Below, one piece after another: positions 1-15,300 of a stretch of DNA of 64,000 bases (position 1 is its first letter; each line of letters opens with the position of its first letter). The stretch is taken from NCBI RefSeq assembly GCF_964204645.1, contig NC_134034.1:3504072-3568071 (forward strand), written 5' to 3'. The notes beneath the pieces were generated by a model that saw only the letters and a program-made list of their open reading frames with translations, was not told the DNA's origin and ran no database searches. This DNA comes from Tubulanus polymorphus (taxonomy: Eukaryota > Nemertea > Palaeonemertea > Tubulaniformes > Tubulanidae). A program made the position numbers and the translations under genes.

Positions 1-3666
<3,666 letters not shown>

Positions 3667-4433
3667 GTTGAAGGTTTGAATCGAGTTTGCTGTGTTCAAA
3701 TTATGGTGTCAATTGAGGTATTTTTGAGCGGTTTTTCTCACTCCGACTTTGTGATGTAGCCTTTGTGAGATTTCCGAGCAAAGTGTGTCGTTCGACCGTT
3801 AATTCGCATCCTCGTACCGTCAATCGACTGCAATTTTCGCGAGTAACTTTAGTTAATTCTATTCGATTAAGTGGTATTTTGACTAAATCTGTGTGAAAAA
3901 ATTGTATTCAAATAAATAAGCTTGAATTAAGAATTCATGTAGTTTATTTCGTTTAATTATGTGCGCTATTTTAGATAATTTTTTGAGCGAAATCTGCATG
4001 CCCGCGAAATATCAAACTGTTTTACGATTCGGCGCGAGATGGCAGATGGCGATGAATAATACGTTCCTATTGGTGAGAAATGACGTCATTTCACCGAATC
4101 CAAAATGATATGATATTTCTCCTGGGTCAGAACTGAGATTTTTAGAACCTGCGCATTCATCCAGAATAAATCTTATCGAAAAGCCGAAAGCCTCGGATTC
4201 GAACCTAGAAATTATTTATCGCGGGTACCTGATCGGTTTTTCTGATGGACAGCAATGGTTTCGAATCCCGAAACTTCACAAAATATTCTTTCTTATGATT
4301 TTCACCTTTCATTGATGAAATCAATAAAACTAAAACACGAATTAAACGATACTCGTTAATTATTTTTAGAATTCATGATTTGCTACAGTTTTTTCCTTTC
4401 CGACATAATAAGAGCGCTCGAAGCAAATTCAAG
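3667..4433. promoter_or_regulatory. shared upstream region of two divergent genes
   Basis: About 770 bp separate the tubulin start codon (minus strand) from the DUF4773 gene start codon (plus strand), so both 5' UTRs and promoters must lie here unless further 5' exons exist. No clear TATA box was found. The 4021-4080 part is GC-richer than its surroundings. A B-box-like GGATTCGAACC at about 4194 suggests an old tRNA-derived repeat fragment. The promoter role is inferred from gene arrangement only. Confidence 0.45.
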
Positions 4434-7400
4434 ATGGCAGCCTCCGTACCAGTTTTTCGTATGGGCCAAATTTACCTTCGAAAAACTCATTTGATATATA
4501 TTTCGTTGCTGTTGATGTTCTTGGTGGTCACATTTTATTTCGTTTTACCGGCTCCCTCAGGTATAGTCAACATTTATGACTTGACACATTTCATGAACCG
4601 ACTAAAAGGCCGTTATCGGAGCAAAATCAATCGTTTGTGGTTTTTGTCATTTTGATTTTGAATTAATTTTAGTGGATATTTTGCTAATGCTTTTTTATTC
4701 GTGTTAAATTTTGCCGATGGCTATATATAGTAGGATACACTCATGAAAATAATGATAAAATGTTGGTATTACTAGCCTAGGTTTACCAAATTTCACCCCA
4801 AACCGGCACCCAGCCAGGAAAACTAGTCAAATCTGCGCCAGTCCAGCCCTGCATGCCACCATTTAAACCGGCATTACAAACCCCTAGTTTCTATTCAAGA
4901 TCAAGTGTTAGGTTAGGGTCCGTTTTTTCGATTAGGGTATTAGAGGTTGAGTTCGATTTATTGTCATGTAGGTTAGGCTAAAACATTCAGTAGATTTCCA
5001 TGAGCCTCCGTGGTCTAGTGGAAAGGCATCTGGTCTGGGTTTGAATACTCTGTCCACTCTATTTTCTCTGTTTTCTTTGTTCTCTCCACATTTTCTTCGA
5101 ATTTGTCAGTGCACGTGCGGTGTGAATAAGCCAATCAGAACAAGCCATTTGTGGTGAAACTTACTGCTACAATTCCTTAGAGATCAGAGATGGTAGCCTT
5201 GTCTGATGTTAGTCTAGGGATGGTTAGACAGCAAATTCTCTAAGGGGGTTGGGTTATCAGGCCATATAAAATCAATCACTTGATTCTCATTCGTGGCGAT
5301 GCAATAGACCAATGAAGCTTTTGCGGCCAGTGCTATAGCCTGTGTTGGCGTGAGCTCGAGTGTATGGCAGTCAAACCCTGGGCCAACTTTGGTTTTCGTA
5401 GCTAGTCGACGTCGGAACTAATAACCGAACACACTATAGTTCGGTCGTAACGTATTTCACAGTGTCGGCCATCTTGAACCTAGGTCCGAATTGTAGCGAC
5501 CGTGCTCAAATGCGTGGTCGACCATTTCTGGACTAAAGTTCCGACTAACGGACCTTTGGACTAACGGACACAAGGTGGCCCTGGCAGGCGACTATGTACT
5601 CAAACGGATTCACAATGTTTATTGATTGAAAGCGAGTTCCAACACGCGCTCACCCATTTTCATTCGGAGACAAGAATATAGAGGTCTTGCTACTCGTCTT
5701 CATATATCATATATGAGATATGAAATATAAACCTCCCTCTTTTTGTTTTTTTTTACAACTTCTGATGGGAATCAAGTAATTTGTTTTATAATTGCAATTT
5801 CAATTTATTCATCATAAATCAAGACAAACAAACAAACAAAAACAAAAATGATGCACGATACAACAATACAGTCGGGGAGGGGGAGGGAGGGAGCGGGGGA
5901 GGGAGGGAGCGGGTGGGAGGGAGCGGGAAAGGGAGAGAGTCTATATCACGAGTCACGAATCTATATTTCTTTTATTCCAGGTCGAGTAAAAGTAAACAAG
6001 AAAATCTATCCATTGTCGTCGAAACTAACAACACTGGACAAACATCTATTAACGACGACAACATCGTTGCTCCTCCGTCAACAACAACAACTACATCCCG
6101 TCGTGAACATGACTCATTTCGAAATGTTACAAGAAAAAGTTAAAGAACTCGCCGCTTTACTGAAAGAAAAATCGGCGCGATTAAAATCGCGACTTTTACC
6201 GCATTCGCCTACGACGACGGAGTTCGTCGGCGCGGGCGTCTACCGCGCGAAGAAAACCATCCGCGGCGCGTTGTCGCCGAAAGTTTGGAACGTTTCGGAA
6301 GTCGCCGTGAAAACGCTCGTCGCCGACGGCGAGTATTTCCTGCTGTTGCAGGAGGCGGTGAATAAAACGCGCGAGGTGTCGATGAGGTATCGGCCGGTGT
6401 TCGATCTGACGGCCGGCACGTGCGACTGCGTTTACACGTACTGCGAATGCTGTGCGCGCGTCTTCGCGAAGCGCATCGCCGTCGACCACAAAATGTGCGC
6501 GAATTTCACGTACGCCGCCGGAAAACAGGTAAGACGGAAATGCGCGAAAAACCACCGGGATGCAAGTGAGGATCCACCAGGTGTCATTAGTGTGCAGTAG
6601 GACATTGTCTACTGCCGTAATAGAGGATTCTACTTGTGGCAAGTGCGGCTCCACTTGGTGTCACTAGTGTGCAGTAGGACATCATCTACTGAGGCAATAG
6701 AGGATTCCACTTCTGGCAAGTGCGGATCCACTTGGTGTCACTAGTGTGCAGTAGGACATCGTCTACTGCCGCAATAGAGGATTCCACTTCTGGCAAGTGC
6801 GGATCCACTTGGTGTCACTAGTGTGCAGTAGGACATCGTCTACTGCCGCAATAGAGGATTCCACTTGTGGCAAGTGCGGATCCACTTGGTGTCACTAGTG
6901 TGCAGTAGGACATCGTCTACTGCCGCAATAGAGGATTCTACTTGTGGCAAGTGCGGATCCACTTGGTGTCACAAGTGTGCAGAAGGACATCGTCTACTGC
7001 GGCAATAGAGGATTCTACTTGTGGCAAGTGAGGATCCACCAGGTGTTGCTAGTGTGAACTAAGACATTAGCTACACCGGCAATAGAGGATTTCACTTGTA
7101 GCAAGTGAGGATCCACCAATGCCTCCAGGCGCGTTGGAAGCAATTTTTGATTGCTGCGGCCAAATGCCAATTTTGGACAGGTTCTAAATATTGCCACGGC
7201 GAATTTACTCAATTTCTTCAAACACGTATTCAATGGAAAAAAAATGTCATTCAGTAAATTATTGCCGCGGTTTTCGCCGCTGCACTTCCAACGCCACTGG
7301 CCTCTAGTATGAAAGATTCCACTTTTGGCTGGTGGTTCTAAAAAAACACTGATCACATGCACAATTGAAAACTATTTTGTATTTTCAGGATTTTCGAGTG

Positions 7401-7783
7401 AAAATTGACATCAATGATATTCCATGTTTTGATGGCACAATTTCGGGTAAGTTTTTCAAAGAACAAAGCAAGCCCACAGACCGTGTTTTAAAGACTTCAT
7501 AAGACTTCCGTCCGGACACTTTTTTTTCATCATTTTTCCAGCCCAAGATTCTCCGGAGATCTGCTTGGGAACGACGACGACTGAAGTCTGCGCTCAGTTC
7601 CTGAACGTGACGTACTCTGTGAAGCCGAGCGAAAGCCACAAAACACGATTAGCCGGTTGTTTAGAATATCATTTGAACGTCGTGAATAAAACGATAGCCA
7701 GCTACCCGGTCGGCTGCTTCCAGACCGACACAAAAAACGATAAAGGGCATTTCATCAAGTTCCTAATGAACTGGATGGTGTAA
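4434..7783 (+). CDS. DUF4773-type cysteine-rich protein with N-terminal membrane anchor
   Basis: Predicted 324-residue type II membrane or secreted protein. Exons: 4434-4560, 5981-6528, 7389-7446, 7542-7783, all with GT-AG borders and matching phases (1, 0, 1). The ATG at 4434 sits in a good context (AAGATGG). Residues 1-19 are basic, and about 20-40 are a strongly hydrophobic stretch (signal anchor). Residues 44-120 are polar, with QQQQ and a K/E-rich, possibly coiled segment (88-113). The cysteine-rich domain runs from about 185 to 305: CDC, CECC, then C215, C238, C252, C261, C284 and a closing GCF at 302-304, a pattern I recognise as DUF4773. N-glycosylation sequons include N217, N266 and N293. 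The function of this domain family is not known to me. Intron 2 holds seven uninterrupted 77-bp repeats. The exon 1 link is inferred from frame and phase, without transcript support. Confidence 0.75.
4561..5980 (+). other. DUF4773 gene intron 1: tRNA-like fragment and GGGA-rich tract
   Basis: At about 5004-5060 there is a tRNA-like stretch (GTGGTCTAGTGGAAAGGC, then GGGTTTGAATAC), probably a worn SINE head. A GGGA/GGGAGC tract at 5872-5936 is a simple repeat. An open frame through the tract (5848 onward) is intronic and merely joins exon 2 in frame. Confidence 0.6.
6556..7120 (+). repeat. 77-bp tandem repeat array A (in intron 2 of DUF4773 gene)
   Basis: The word CCACYWGG recurs at 6574, 6651, 6728, 6805, 6882, 6959, 7036 and 7113: exactly 77 bp apart seven times, with no indel. 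Each unit contains CAGTAG, 8 nt, CTACTG (an inverted repeat), then CACTTGTGGCAAGTG (a second inverted repeat), then GGATCC. 77 is not a multiple of three, and no frame stays open through the array. Confidence 0.95.
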
Positions 7784-7799
7784 ACCCGGGGGTGGAATT

Positions 7800-8190
7800 G
7801 TTTTTCAAGTGAAGATTGACCACCAGATGTCGCTAGGCTGTAAGGGGATAGGTAGGACATCAACTACTGCGGCAGTAGAGGATTCCACTTGTGGCAAGTG
7901 AGGATCCCCCGGGTGACGCTAGCTTACAGTTGGACACCTACTACTGCGTCGGTAGTCTTGACAATTCCCCCTTGTGGCAAGTGAGGATCCACCTGGTGTC
8001 GCTAGTGTGCAGTAGGACATCAACTACTGTGGCAAAAAAGGATTCCACTTGTGGCAAGTGAGGATCCACCTGGTGTCGCCAGTGTGCAGTAAGACATCAT
8101 CTTTTGTGGCCGTCGAGGATTTTACTTGTGGCAAGTATGGATCTGCCAGGTGTCGCTAGTGTGCTGTAGGACATCAACCTCTGCGGAAAT
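7800..8190 (+). repeat. 77-bp repeat array B (downstream of DUF4773 gene)
   Basis: Four to five more degraded copies of the 77-bp unit start a few bases after the stop codon at 7783; clear unit starts are near 7989, 8066 and 8143. It may lie in the 3' UTR; no AATAAA was found close to the stop. Confidence 0.88.
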
Positions 8191-10145
8191 AGAATTTGAA
8201 TTAGATCATTGGGTGAAGCCATGTTTTAATGGCGAAACAAAATTCTAGGTTATTGAAATTGTCTTATGTTTAATGCAGCTTTCAGTTGATAAAAAGTCGC
8301 ATGTATACATGAAATAATCCTCGCTTGCCAGTGTTTGATTGCCGCATGCCAGCACAAATCCTGGCCGCTCTTCCTTACTTCGCCCAACATTTCTAGGGTG
8401 GACAGGTCCTCTAGCAAAACAATGTATCTGATTTGCTAGAGGTATCTATATATTGTGAATAATGTTTTTAGACTGGTGGCCGCTGTCCGCCCAAGAAATC
8501 TTGGGGCGTGTCAAAGACCAATGAAGGGTTTGCTTTGGTGTGAGCTTCGGCGGGAGGCAATCAAACTCTGGCAAGCAAGTATGAGTAATCGCAAGTTGGC
8601 AAATATATTTAATCGGATAATTATGAGAATAGTAAATTTGTTTCGTTAAAGTTTATTGTAAAAATGTAATTGTAATAATTTTCAATTTTGCACCATTTGT
8701 TCAAAATGCACCAACCTTTCAAATATTTTCATCTTTTAAACCTTGCTTAAGTCGTCATCAAATAAGTTGTCACTGGAGTCGTGTTTTTTTTCGAACCCAA
8801 ATTTATCGAAAGAGCAGTGTAGGGTAATTTGGATTAGATTGGAAATAGGCAACATAATGATCGTCTAAATTATGATGCCTTATTAAGCAACCTTGACTCG
8901 TCATCATTTTGTTGTTATCTTTTTTCTGATTTTCTGGCTCGGGGTGAATTCACAATAATGGTGCTTGAGCATTTACTTTTATTATGATATTTATTTGAAG
9001 GTATTATTTGTTATTTAAAAAGCCTAATAAATTAAACCATTTTTTCTAAAACTTTAATTTATATGTTTATAGTTTGGCAGTGCCACTTGTCACAATTGGC
9101 AGTTTATGGATATAACCAGTTGGTCAGTGATACTGACGCTGGTTTCACTATCCGCTGTGTGAGTGAGTTCCTCGAATTTTTTATTCCACACTCGACTAAT
9201 CACAACAATTGTGAATGGATAAAACCAGTCAATGACCAAACCAATAAAGGTTGGTCAATTGTGAGGAGAGTCCAGTGACATTTCGTGACCTGGTCCGGAG
9301 AGTGGTCAAGTCGGGTCGATACTAAATTAACAGGTCAATTGGGCATTAGTTCGTGCATAGAACTCAAATCAAATTTCATTTTAGAGTTCGTAGCCAACTA
9401 AGGATTCGAACCCGAGTTTTCGTGCTCGGGCTGACATGTCTCGGAGCGTTCCGCTGTCGAAGTTTAGACATGGTAGGAGACCACAAATCCGGAGGCGCCC
9501 CAGAAGCAGAATCGTCCTGAATTAATTAAGGACTCGAACCCAAACCGTTTACAATGACGCCATTGCCATAGAGACGTCAGCGGCCATTTTGATATTTTCT
9601 TCACTTCGAACTGTCAGAAATAAGGAGTATTGAGAAATATTCGGTTCGCTGCGCAGAATGAGATTATTGACCGTTTAGATTTAAATTCCAGGTAGACAGA
9701 CAGACATTCTCAAGTGTTAAAATGAGCGCTGTGTCGGGGTTAACGCAAAGGTAAACGACTAGACTAAGAAAATGCAAAATTATTTCTTGTGTGATCCTTT
9801 CTTTCTCTTTCAATCAAATTTCACTTGACTTTCTCTGGCAATGCAACTTTATTCCCATCTGTCACTGAAAAATAATTACGTAGTGGATCCGATATCAATG
9901 ATTTGGCTTAAAAGTCCAAAGTTAAAGTTGAATTTTAAGTGCATTTAGGCCTACTACACAAATGCGCGCGAATAGAAAATCCAAAATTTAGGTTTTAAGT
10001 ACTAAGGACAAGGTGGTGAGGCTATATAACTCATCCAGCTATTAGTCGTTTGCTGTGGCTCAGTGGGTAAAGCACTCCACTAGTTTTTTGTTGAGTTTCG
10101 AATCGCAATATTGCAAGTCAGAATGCTACTGTATTGCGCATGAGG
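8191..10145. other. intergenic, worn repeats
   Basis: No gene is seen. Around 8450-8590 there is a stretch related to 5290-5400 (AGACCAATGAAG and GTGAGCT in both). Near 9400 and 9535 are reverse-oriented B-box-like words (GATTCGAACCC, GACTCGAACCC). At about 10050-10120 a tRNA-like stretch (TGTGGCTCAGTGGGTAAAGC) lies directly before the 785-bp duplication. Confidence 0.5.
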
Positions 10146-11718
10146 CTAGTCAGTAACCTGACTGTGGTTTAGTTTCACGATCGGATATTTTCACAAACCA
10201 CAGTCAGGAATGGGAAGGTCATTTTTGTATGAAATCTTCGTCAGCCAATTTGACTGACGAGTAATTTGCCTGGCATTTCATTGTCTCTTAAGATATCTGT
10301 CTCATTTTTGTTGTAATCGACGCACAACAGATTCGTAGTTTGTCTGATACCTATAACACCTCACCTGACGATCTTAATCCATGTGCAAATCGGCCGTAAA
10401 GTGAGAGTAAATTTCCGTCCAGTCAACAGCTGCCATTTTGAAAATTACTGGAGGTGCTGGCACCTGTGGACTAAGGCCAGGACAACAGCACAAACTAACA
10501 AAGCGAAACGACGAAATTTAAAAAAATTAAAAAATCAACACTTATTCACATTTTTCTTTTACCAGAAATTTATTATTTTATTATTTATTATGGAAAACAC
10601 GAAGACTTGAAATAAAAGTTGGAAAACCATCAAAAATAAAAATTGTCGTTTCGTCTTGGAAGTTTTATATAAATCCTTGTAGGTCCCCTTGTCTTATCAT
10701 GCCACATGTGCAATACAGAGAAATGGCGGCCAATGGCGAAATTTGTGGAGAAATTAATTAATTTCTCAAAATAATGTTGATTAATCACTCGAAACATACA
10801 TAAAATTGGATTATTTCGAAAGGTACCTGTGTTAGTTTGTGAATTAAGCCATTAATTGTGGACTGAAGTGAATAGAAAGTATATTTTTGAAGTGTTACTT
10901 TTTTCAACCGTGTTTTGGTCCTTGTCATCCCTAGTCAGTAACCTGTCTGTGGTTTAGTTTCACGATCGGATATTTTCACAAACCACAGTCAGGAATGGGA
11001 AGGTCATTTTTGTATGAAATCTTCGTCAGCCAATTTGACTGACGAGTAATTTGCCTGGCATTTCATTGTCTCTTAAGATATCTGTCTCATTTTTGTTGTA
11101 ATCGACGCACAACAGATTCGTAGTTTGTCTGATACCTATAACACCTCACCTGACGATCTTAATCCATGTGCAAATCGGCCGTAAAGTGAGAGTAAATTTC
11201 CGTCCAGTCAACAGCTGCCATTTTGAAAATTACTGGAGGTGCTGGCACCTGTGGACTGAGGCCAGGACAACAGCACAAACTAACAAAGCGAAATGACGAA
11301 ATTTAAAAAAATTAAAAAATCAACATTTATTCACATTTTTCTTTTACCAGAAATTTATTATTTCACTATTTATTATGGAAAACACGAAGACTTGAAATAA
11401 AAGTTGGAAAACCATCAGAAATAAAAATTGTCGTTTCGTCTTGGAAGTTTTATATAAATCCTTGTAGGTCCCCTTGTCTTATCATGCCACATGTGCAATA
11501 CAGAGAAATGGCGGCCAATGGCGAAATTTGTGGAGAAATTAATTAATTTCTCAAAATAATGTTGATTAACCACTCGAAACATACATAAAATTGGATTATT
11601 TCGAAAGGTACCTGTGTTAGTTTGTGAATTAAGCCATTAATTGTGGACTGAAGTGAATAGAAAGTATATTTTTGAAGTGTTACTTTTTTCAACCGTGTTT
11701 TGGTCCTTGTCATCCCTA
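10146..11718. repeat. 785-bp tandem duplication with terminal hairpins
   Basis: Bases 10146-10930 are repeated almost identically at 10931-11715 (offset exactly 785 throughout, only a few mismatches). Each copy begins CTAGTCAGTAACCT, followed by a stem CTGTGGTTT / AAACCACAG around a 24-nt loop; in copy 1 the stem extends to 14 perfect bp, and copy 2 has one mismatch. The small number of differences implies a recent duplication. The unit has no convincing ORF and looks like a non-autonomous element or satellite in formation. Confidence 0.93.
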
Positions 11719-11854
11719 ACGTTGGTATAAGCCCATCCGATTATAAAAAGCTTACCACCAACGATTAGGTAACTAACTATGTCATCCCTAACGTTGGTAT
11801 AAGCCCATCCGATTATAAAAAGCTTACCACCAACGATTAGGTAACTAACTAGCA
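11711..11854. repeat. 72-bp direct repeat, two copies
   Basis: The block starting CATCCCTAACGTTGGT occurs at 11711 and 11783, and each copy ends GGTAACTAACT. Each holds the inverted pair CGTTGGT ... ACCAACG. The end AGGTAACTAACT mirrors the start of the 785-bp unit (AGTCAGTAACCT), suggesting these are the right ends of the same element family. Confidence 0.88.
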
Positions 11855-12120
11855 TGAGGCGAGCTAACTCTCAGTCTCTGTAAGTGTAGGCCTACTCCGT
11901 AACCAGAGCTATCCCCCTCCGTTTACGCACTCCATAACCAGAGTCACGTCAAAAAAAAAGAAAGTAAAAATTGGCCCTCCTCTACTTTAAATTTAAATTC
12001 ATTATGTCGATTAGGCCTAATTCAAGTTCTAATATAGTCGTAATTAAGTATTTAATTGAATTGATTATCCACTTCGTAACCCAAAGAATTTTTTTGCGGA
12101 ATGGGATACCCAGTATTTAT

Positions 12121-12225
12121 TCAGTAACCTGTCAGTGGTTTAGTTTCACGATCGGATATTTTCACAAACCACAAGCCCATCCGATTATAAAAAGCTTACC
12201 ACCAACGTTTAGGTTACTAACTACC
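12121..12225. mobile_element. short deleted copy of the 785-bp/72-bp element
   Basis: The left-end hairpin region (CAGTAACCTGTCAGTGG) is joined directly to the right-end part (AAGCCCATCCGATTAT ... GGTTACTAACT). An internally deleted copy of about 105 bp with both ends kept is the pattern of a MITE derived from the longer unit. Confidence 0.75.
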
Positions 12226-12388
12226 CAGTATCGATTAGACCTTGTTGGTGTTTCGAAATAGGCCTACCCAGCTACACGCAGTTTGGTTTAACAGTTTAAG
12301 CTTAGCCCTCGTTGGCTGACCGGTTTTCCCATTTGAATTTCCTCGCTCTGATTTCAGCTCTTTAGCGTCTGAAGGCAGCGCCGTGCAG

Positions 12389-15300
12389 ATGACGATTCCC
12401 GAAAATCCACCCAAGCCCAACGATCACGCTATCGAATTCCTACAAGACCTAGGTAAGATAGAGGGACTTGTTCCCCCCCAAAAATTAAGAAAAAACGCAT
12501 TTTTCACTTTATAAAGAAATGGGGCGTAATAAACATGAATAAATATGAATTATTAACGCATGACAGCCATCAAATGAGAAATGGGCAGAATGAGAACACC
12601 AAAATTTTCTAATTTTTCAGCGCTCGCCATGTTGAGGCGCCCTTCGCATTTACTAATATGCCCTCGAGTACCCTGGTCCCCCACCTTCCAAAAATCCTAG
12701 CTCCGGCTTTGATTTGCCTTCCTCTTATTACTGGGAGCTTGCGACAATGGTTTTTAAGGTTGCGAACACAGTCTGCGACTTTTTGTTAGGATTTTTGGAA
12801 GGTTGGGGACCAGGGTACTCGAGGGCATATTAGTAAATGCGAAGGGTACAAAAGTAATCACGAAGAGCGCCTCAACATGGCGAGCGCTGAAAAATAAGAA
12901 AATTTTGGTGTTCTCATTCTGCCCATTTCTCATTTGATGGCTGTCATGAGGTAATAATTCATTATTATGCCCTATTTCTTTATAAAGTGAAAAATGAATT
13001 TTTTCCCAATTTTTGGGGGGACTAGTCCCCCTGGTCCTCCCCCTGGATCCGCCCTTGACCCAATTTATTTTTCAATAAAAAACTACATTACAAAATAAAG
13101 TTATTTCGCAATTCGGAAAGACTAGGAAATGAAGGATAAAAGAAATGAATGAGAATTTACGAATTTCCTAAGAATTAGAATTAAGTCACTCGATGTTGAA
13201 GTTCCACCATGGAAGTTCCTCCACTCGAAGTTCCACCCTGATCAAAAAATGATCCTCGTTTCGATTTCGTATCGTATTCGTTTTCATCGTTTTGCAGTCG
13301 ACGAAGACTTCAAATATTTAGCGTTCGGCGATTCGTTGGTGACGACGTCCGACACGGGTAAAGAGGTCGGCGAATTCGGCGTCAGTATCGAGTTGACGAC
13401 CCACAGCAGCGGCGTCGACTGTTTCCTGATCCACGCGAACAGCCACGGCGTCGTCGACAACGTGCCGTGCGGCACGTCGATCACGGCGTACGTGTCGCGG
13501 CGACTCGAAACGCTAGAACAACAACACCACGAGTACGTCAAGGTACGTCGTACGTGTACGTGCAACTTTATCGTCGGAAATTGGGTTTCGTTCAAATGAT
13601 GTATTATTTTGGGACTCGCAAGAAGTTCTTCCTACTCGTAGAAATTGAAGATTCACAAGGTGTCTCTACTGTGCAGTAGCTTTTAGCAGAGTGAGGATCC
13701 ACCAGGTGCCGCTAGTGTGCAGTAGGACATCAACTACTGCAGCAATGGAGGATCCCACCTGTGTCTAGTGAGAATCCACCAGGTGTCGCTAGTGTGCTGT
13801 AGGATATCGGCTACTTTGGCATTAGTGGATTCCACTTTTAGCAGAGTGAGGATCCACCAGGTGTCGCTAGTGTGCAGTAGGACGTCAACTACTGCAGCAA
13901 TGGAGGATTCCACTTGTGTCAACTGAGGATCCACCACGTGTCGCTTGTGTGCTGTTGTAGGACATCAGCTACTTGGGCAATAGTGGATTCCACTTTTAGC
14001 AGAGTGAGGATCCACCAGGTGTTGCTAGTGTGCAGTAGGACATCAACTACTGCGGCAATAGATGATTCCACTTGTAGCGAGTGAGGATCCACCAGGTGTC
14101 AATGATATTTGAATCTTCTATATTTTGCATAATATTTTTCTGTTTCAGTTGGAAAATTTGCCTTTGGACCGCAAAACGTTCATAGTTAAACAGAATGATG
14201 GTTACGTGGTGAATAAAGTCATTACACAGGGAGAGGTAAGGCGCGTTGACCAGGTTTACTACAGGTACGAATCTACTGCCTGGACCCTACACGCGCCCCA
14301 CAGATACTCTATACATTCTTATAATCTATGATCATCCTGAATGGTCCTAAATTGCAAGAATGACGATTAGATATCGAATGTTTCTGAACGCGCATTATTG
14401 AGTCTGGATTCCAGAACTAAAATTCCAGAAAATAATCCTTAAACATCAATATCAGCACGCTCGTATAGGCCTACTGATCCTCCACACTTCATACGTGTTC
14501 AGAACTTCACCTGAGACATTTCTGATTGAAAATACACAACAAACACCAGAAATTGGATGTTTTATCAGTAAACTGAAAAGAGCTAATTGCCCACACTTGG
14601 CATGTATTCGTGGACTTCACCTCCAGGCGTTTTTAATTTGAAATGAACTACTAACACCAGACATTAGACATTTTATCGGCGAAATTTCAAAAACTGATCG
14701 TGTTGCCTCATTTTGTCTATGATTTAAACCAAGACAATAATTGCCTCCCGTTTTTATGAAGGCATCCCGAAATAAATTGTTTTAAATTCGTTTTTCTTCT
14801 AACGCTATTTTTCGTAGGATGAGATGAGAATGGCTCGCACGTTCAAACACGAACACATGGACGGTTTCATATCGGAGGGCTCCAATCTGCTGCTGCAGCG
14901 TTTGTTCATACGGAAATTCTGCGCCGATCAACTGCAGTTCGTTTCCTTCGACTCCGACACGAACCTGTGCTCGGCGATTTACGTAAGTCTAGTCTGGAAA
15001 TATTCGAAAAGCTATCGTTCGCACTTGACGTGCGTTCAGAACTGCCGAGACATTTCTTATTGAAAATGAACTACATACACCAGACATTAGACATTTTATC
15101 AGCCCACTATCAAAAATTGATTGTCCACACTTCACATGAGTTCAGAACTTCTAAGACATTTCTAATTGGAGATGATTTACGAACACTTTAGAAGTTTTAC
15201 CAGCAAACTTTCAAAATCTTTACCTGACGTAAGACATTCTATCAGCGCAATTACAGTCAAGCCCCGATATACCGCCCACATCGGCGCAGAGAGAGTATGG

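Noticed and set aside
5004-5060. tRNA gene
   Set aside because: The A-box-like part is good but the T arm and acceptor stem do not pair; probably a worn SINE fragment.
5781-6143. Alternative reading of DUF4773 exon 2 in another frame (S/T/N-rich)
   Set aside because: It ends at TAA 6141-6143 inside the exon, while the chosen frame runs on into the cysteine-rich domain and fits the phase of exon 1.
6556-7120. CRISPR-like array
   Set aside because: The 77-bp unit is repeated without unique spacers, in a eukaryotic intron, with drift across the whole unit; no cas genes.
11637-11855. 72-codon minus-strand frame with an internal duplicated peptide
   Set aside because: The peptide repeat simply reflects the 72-bp DNA repeat.
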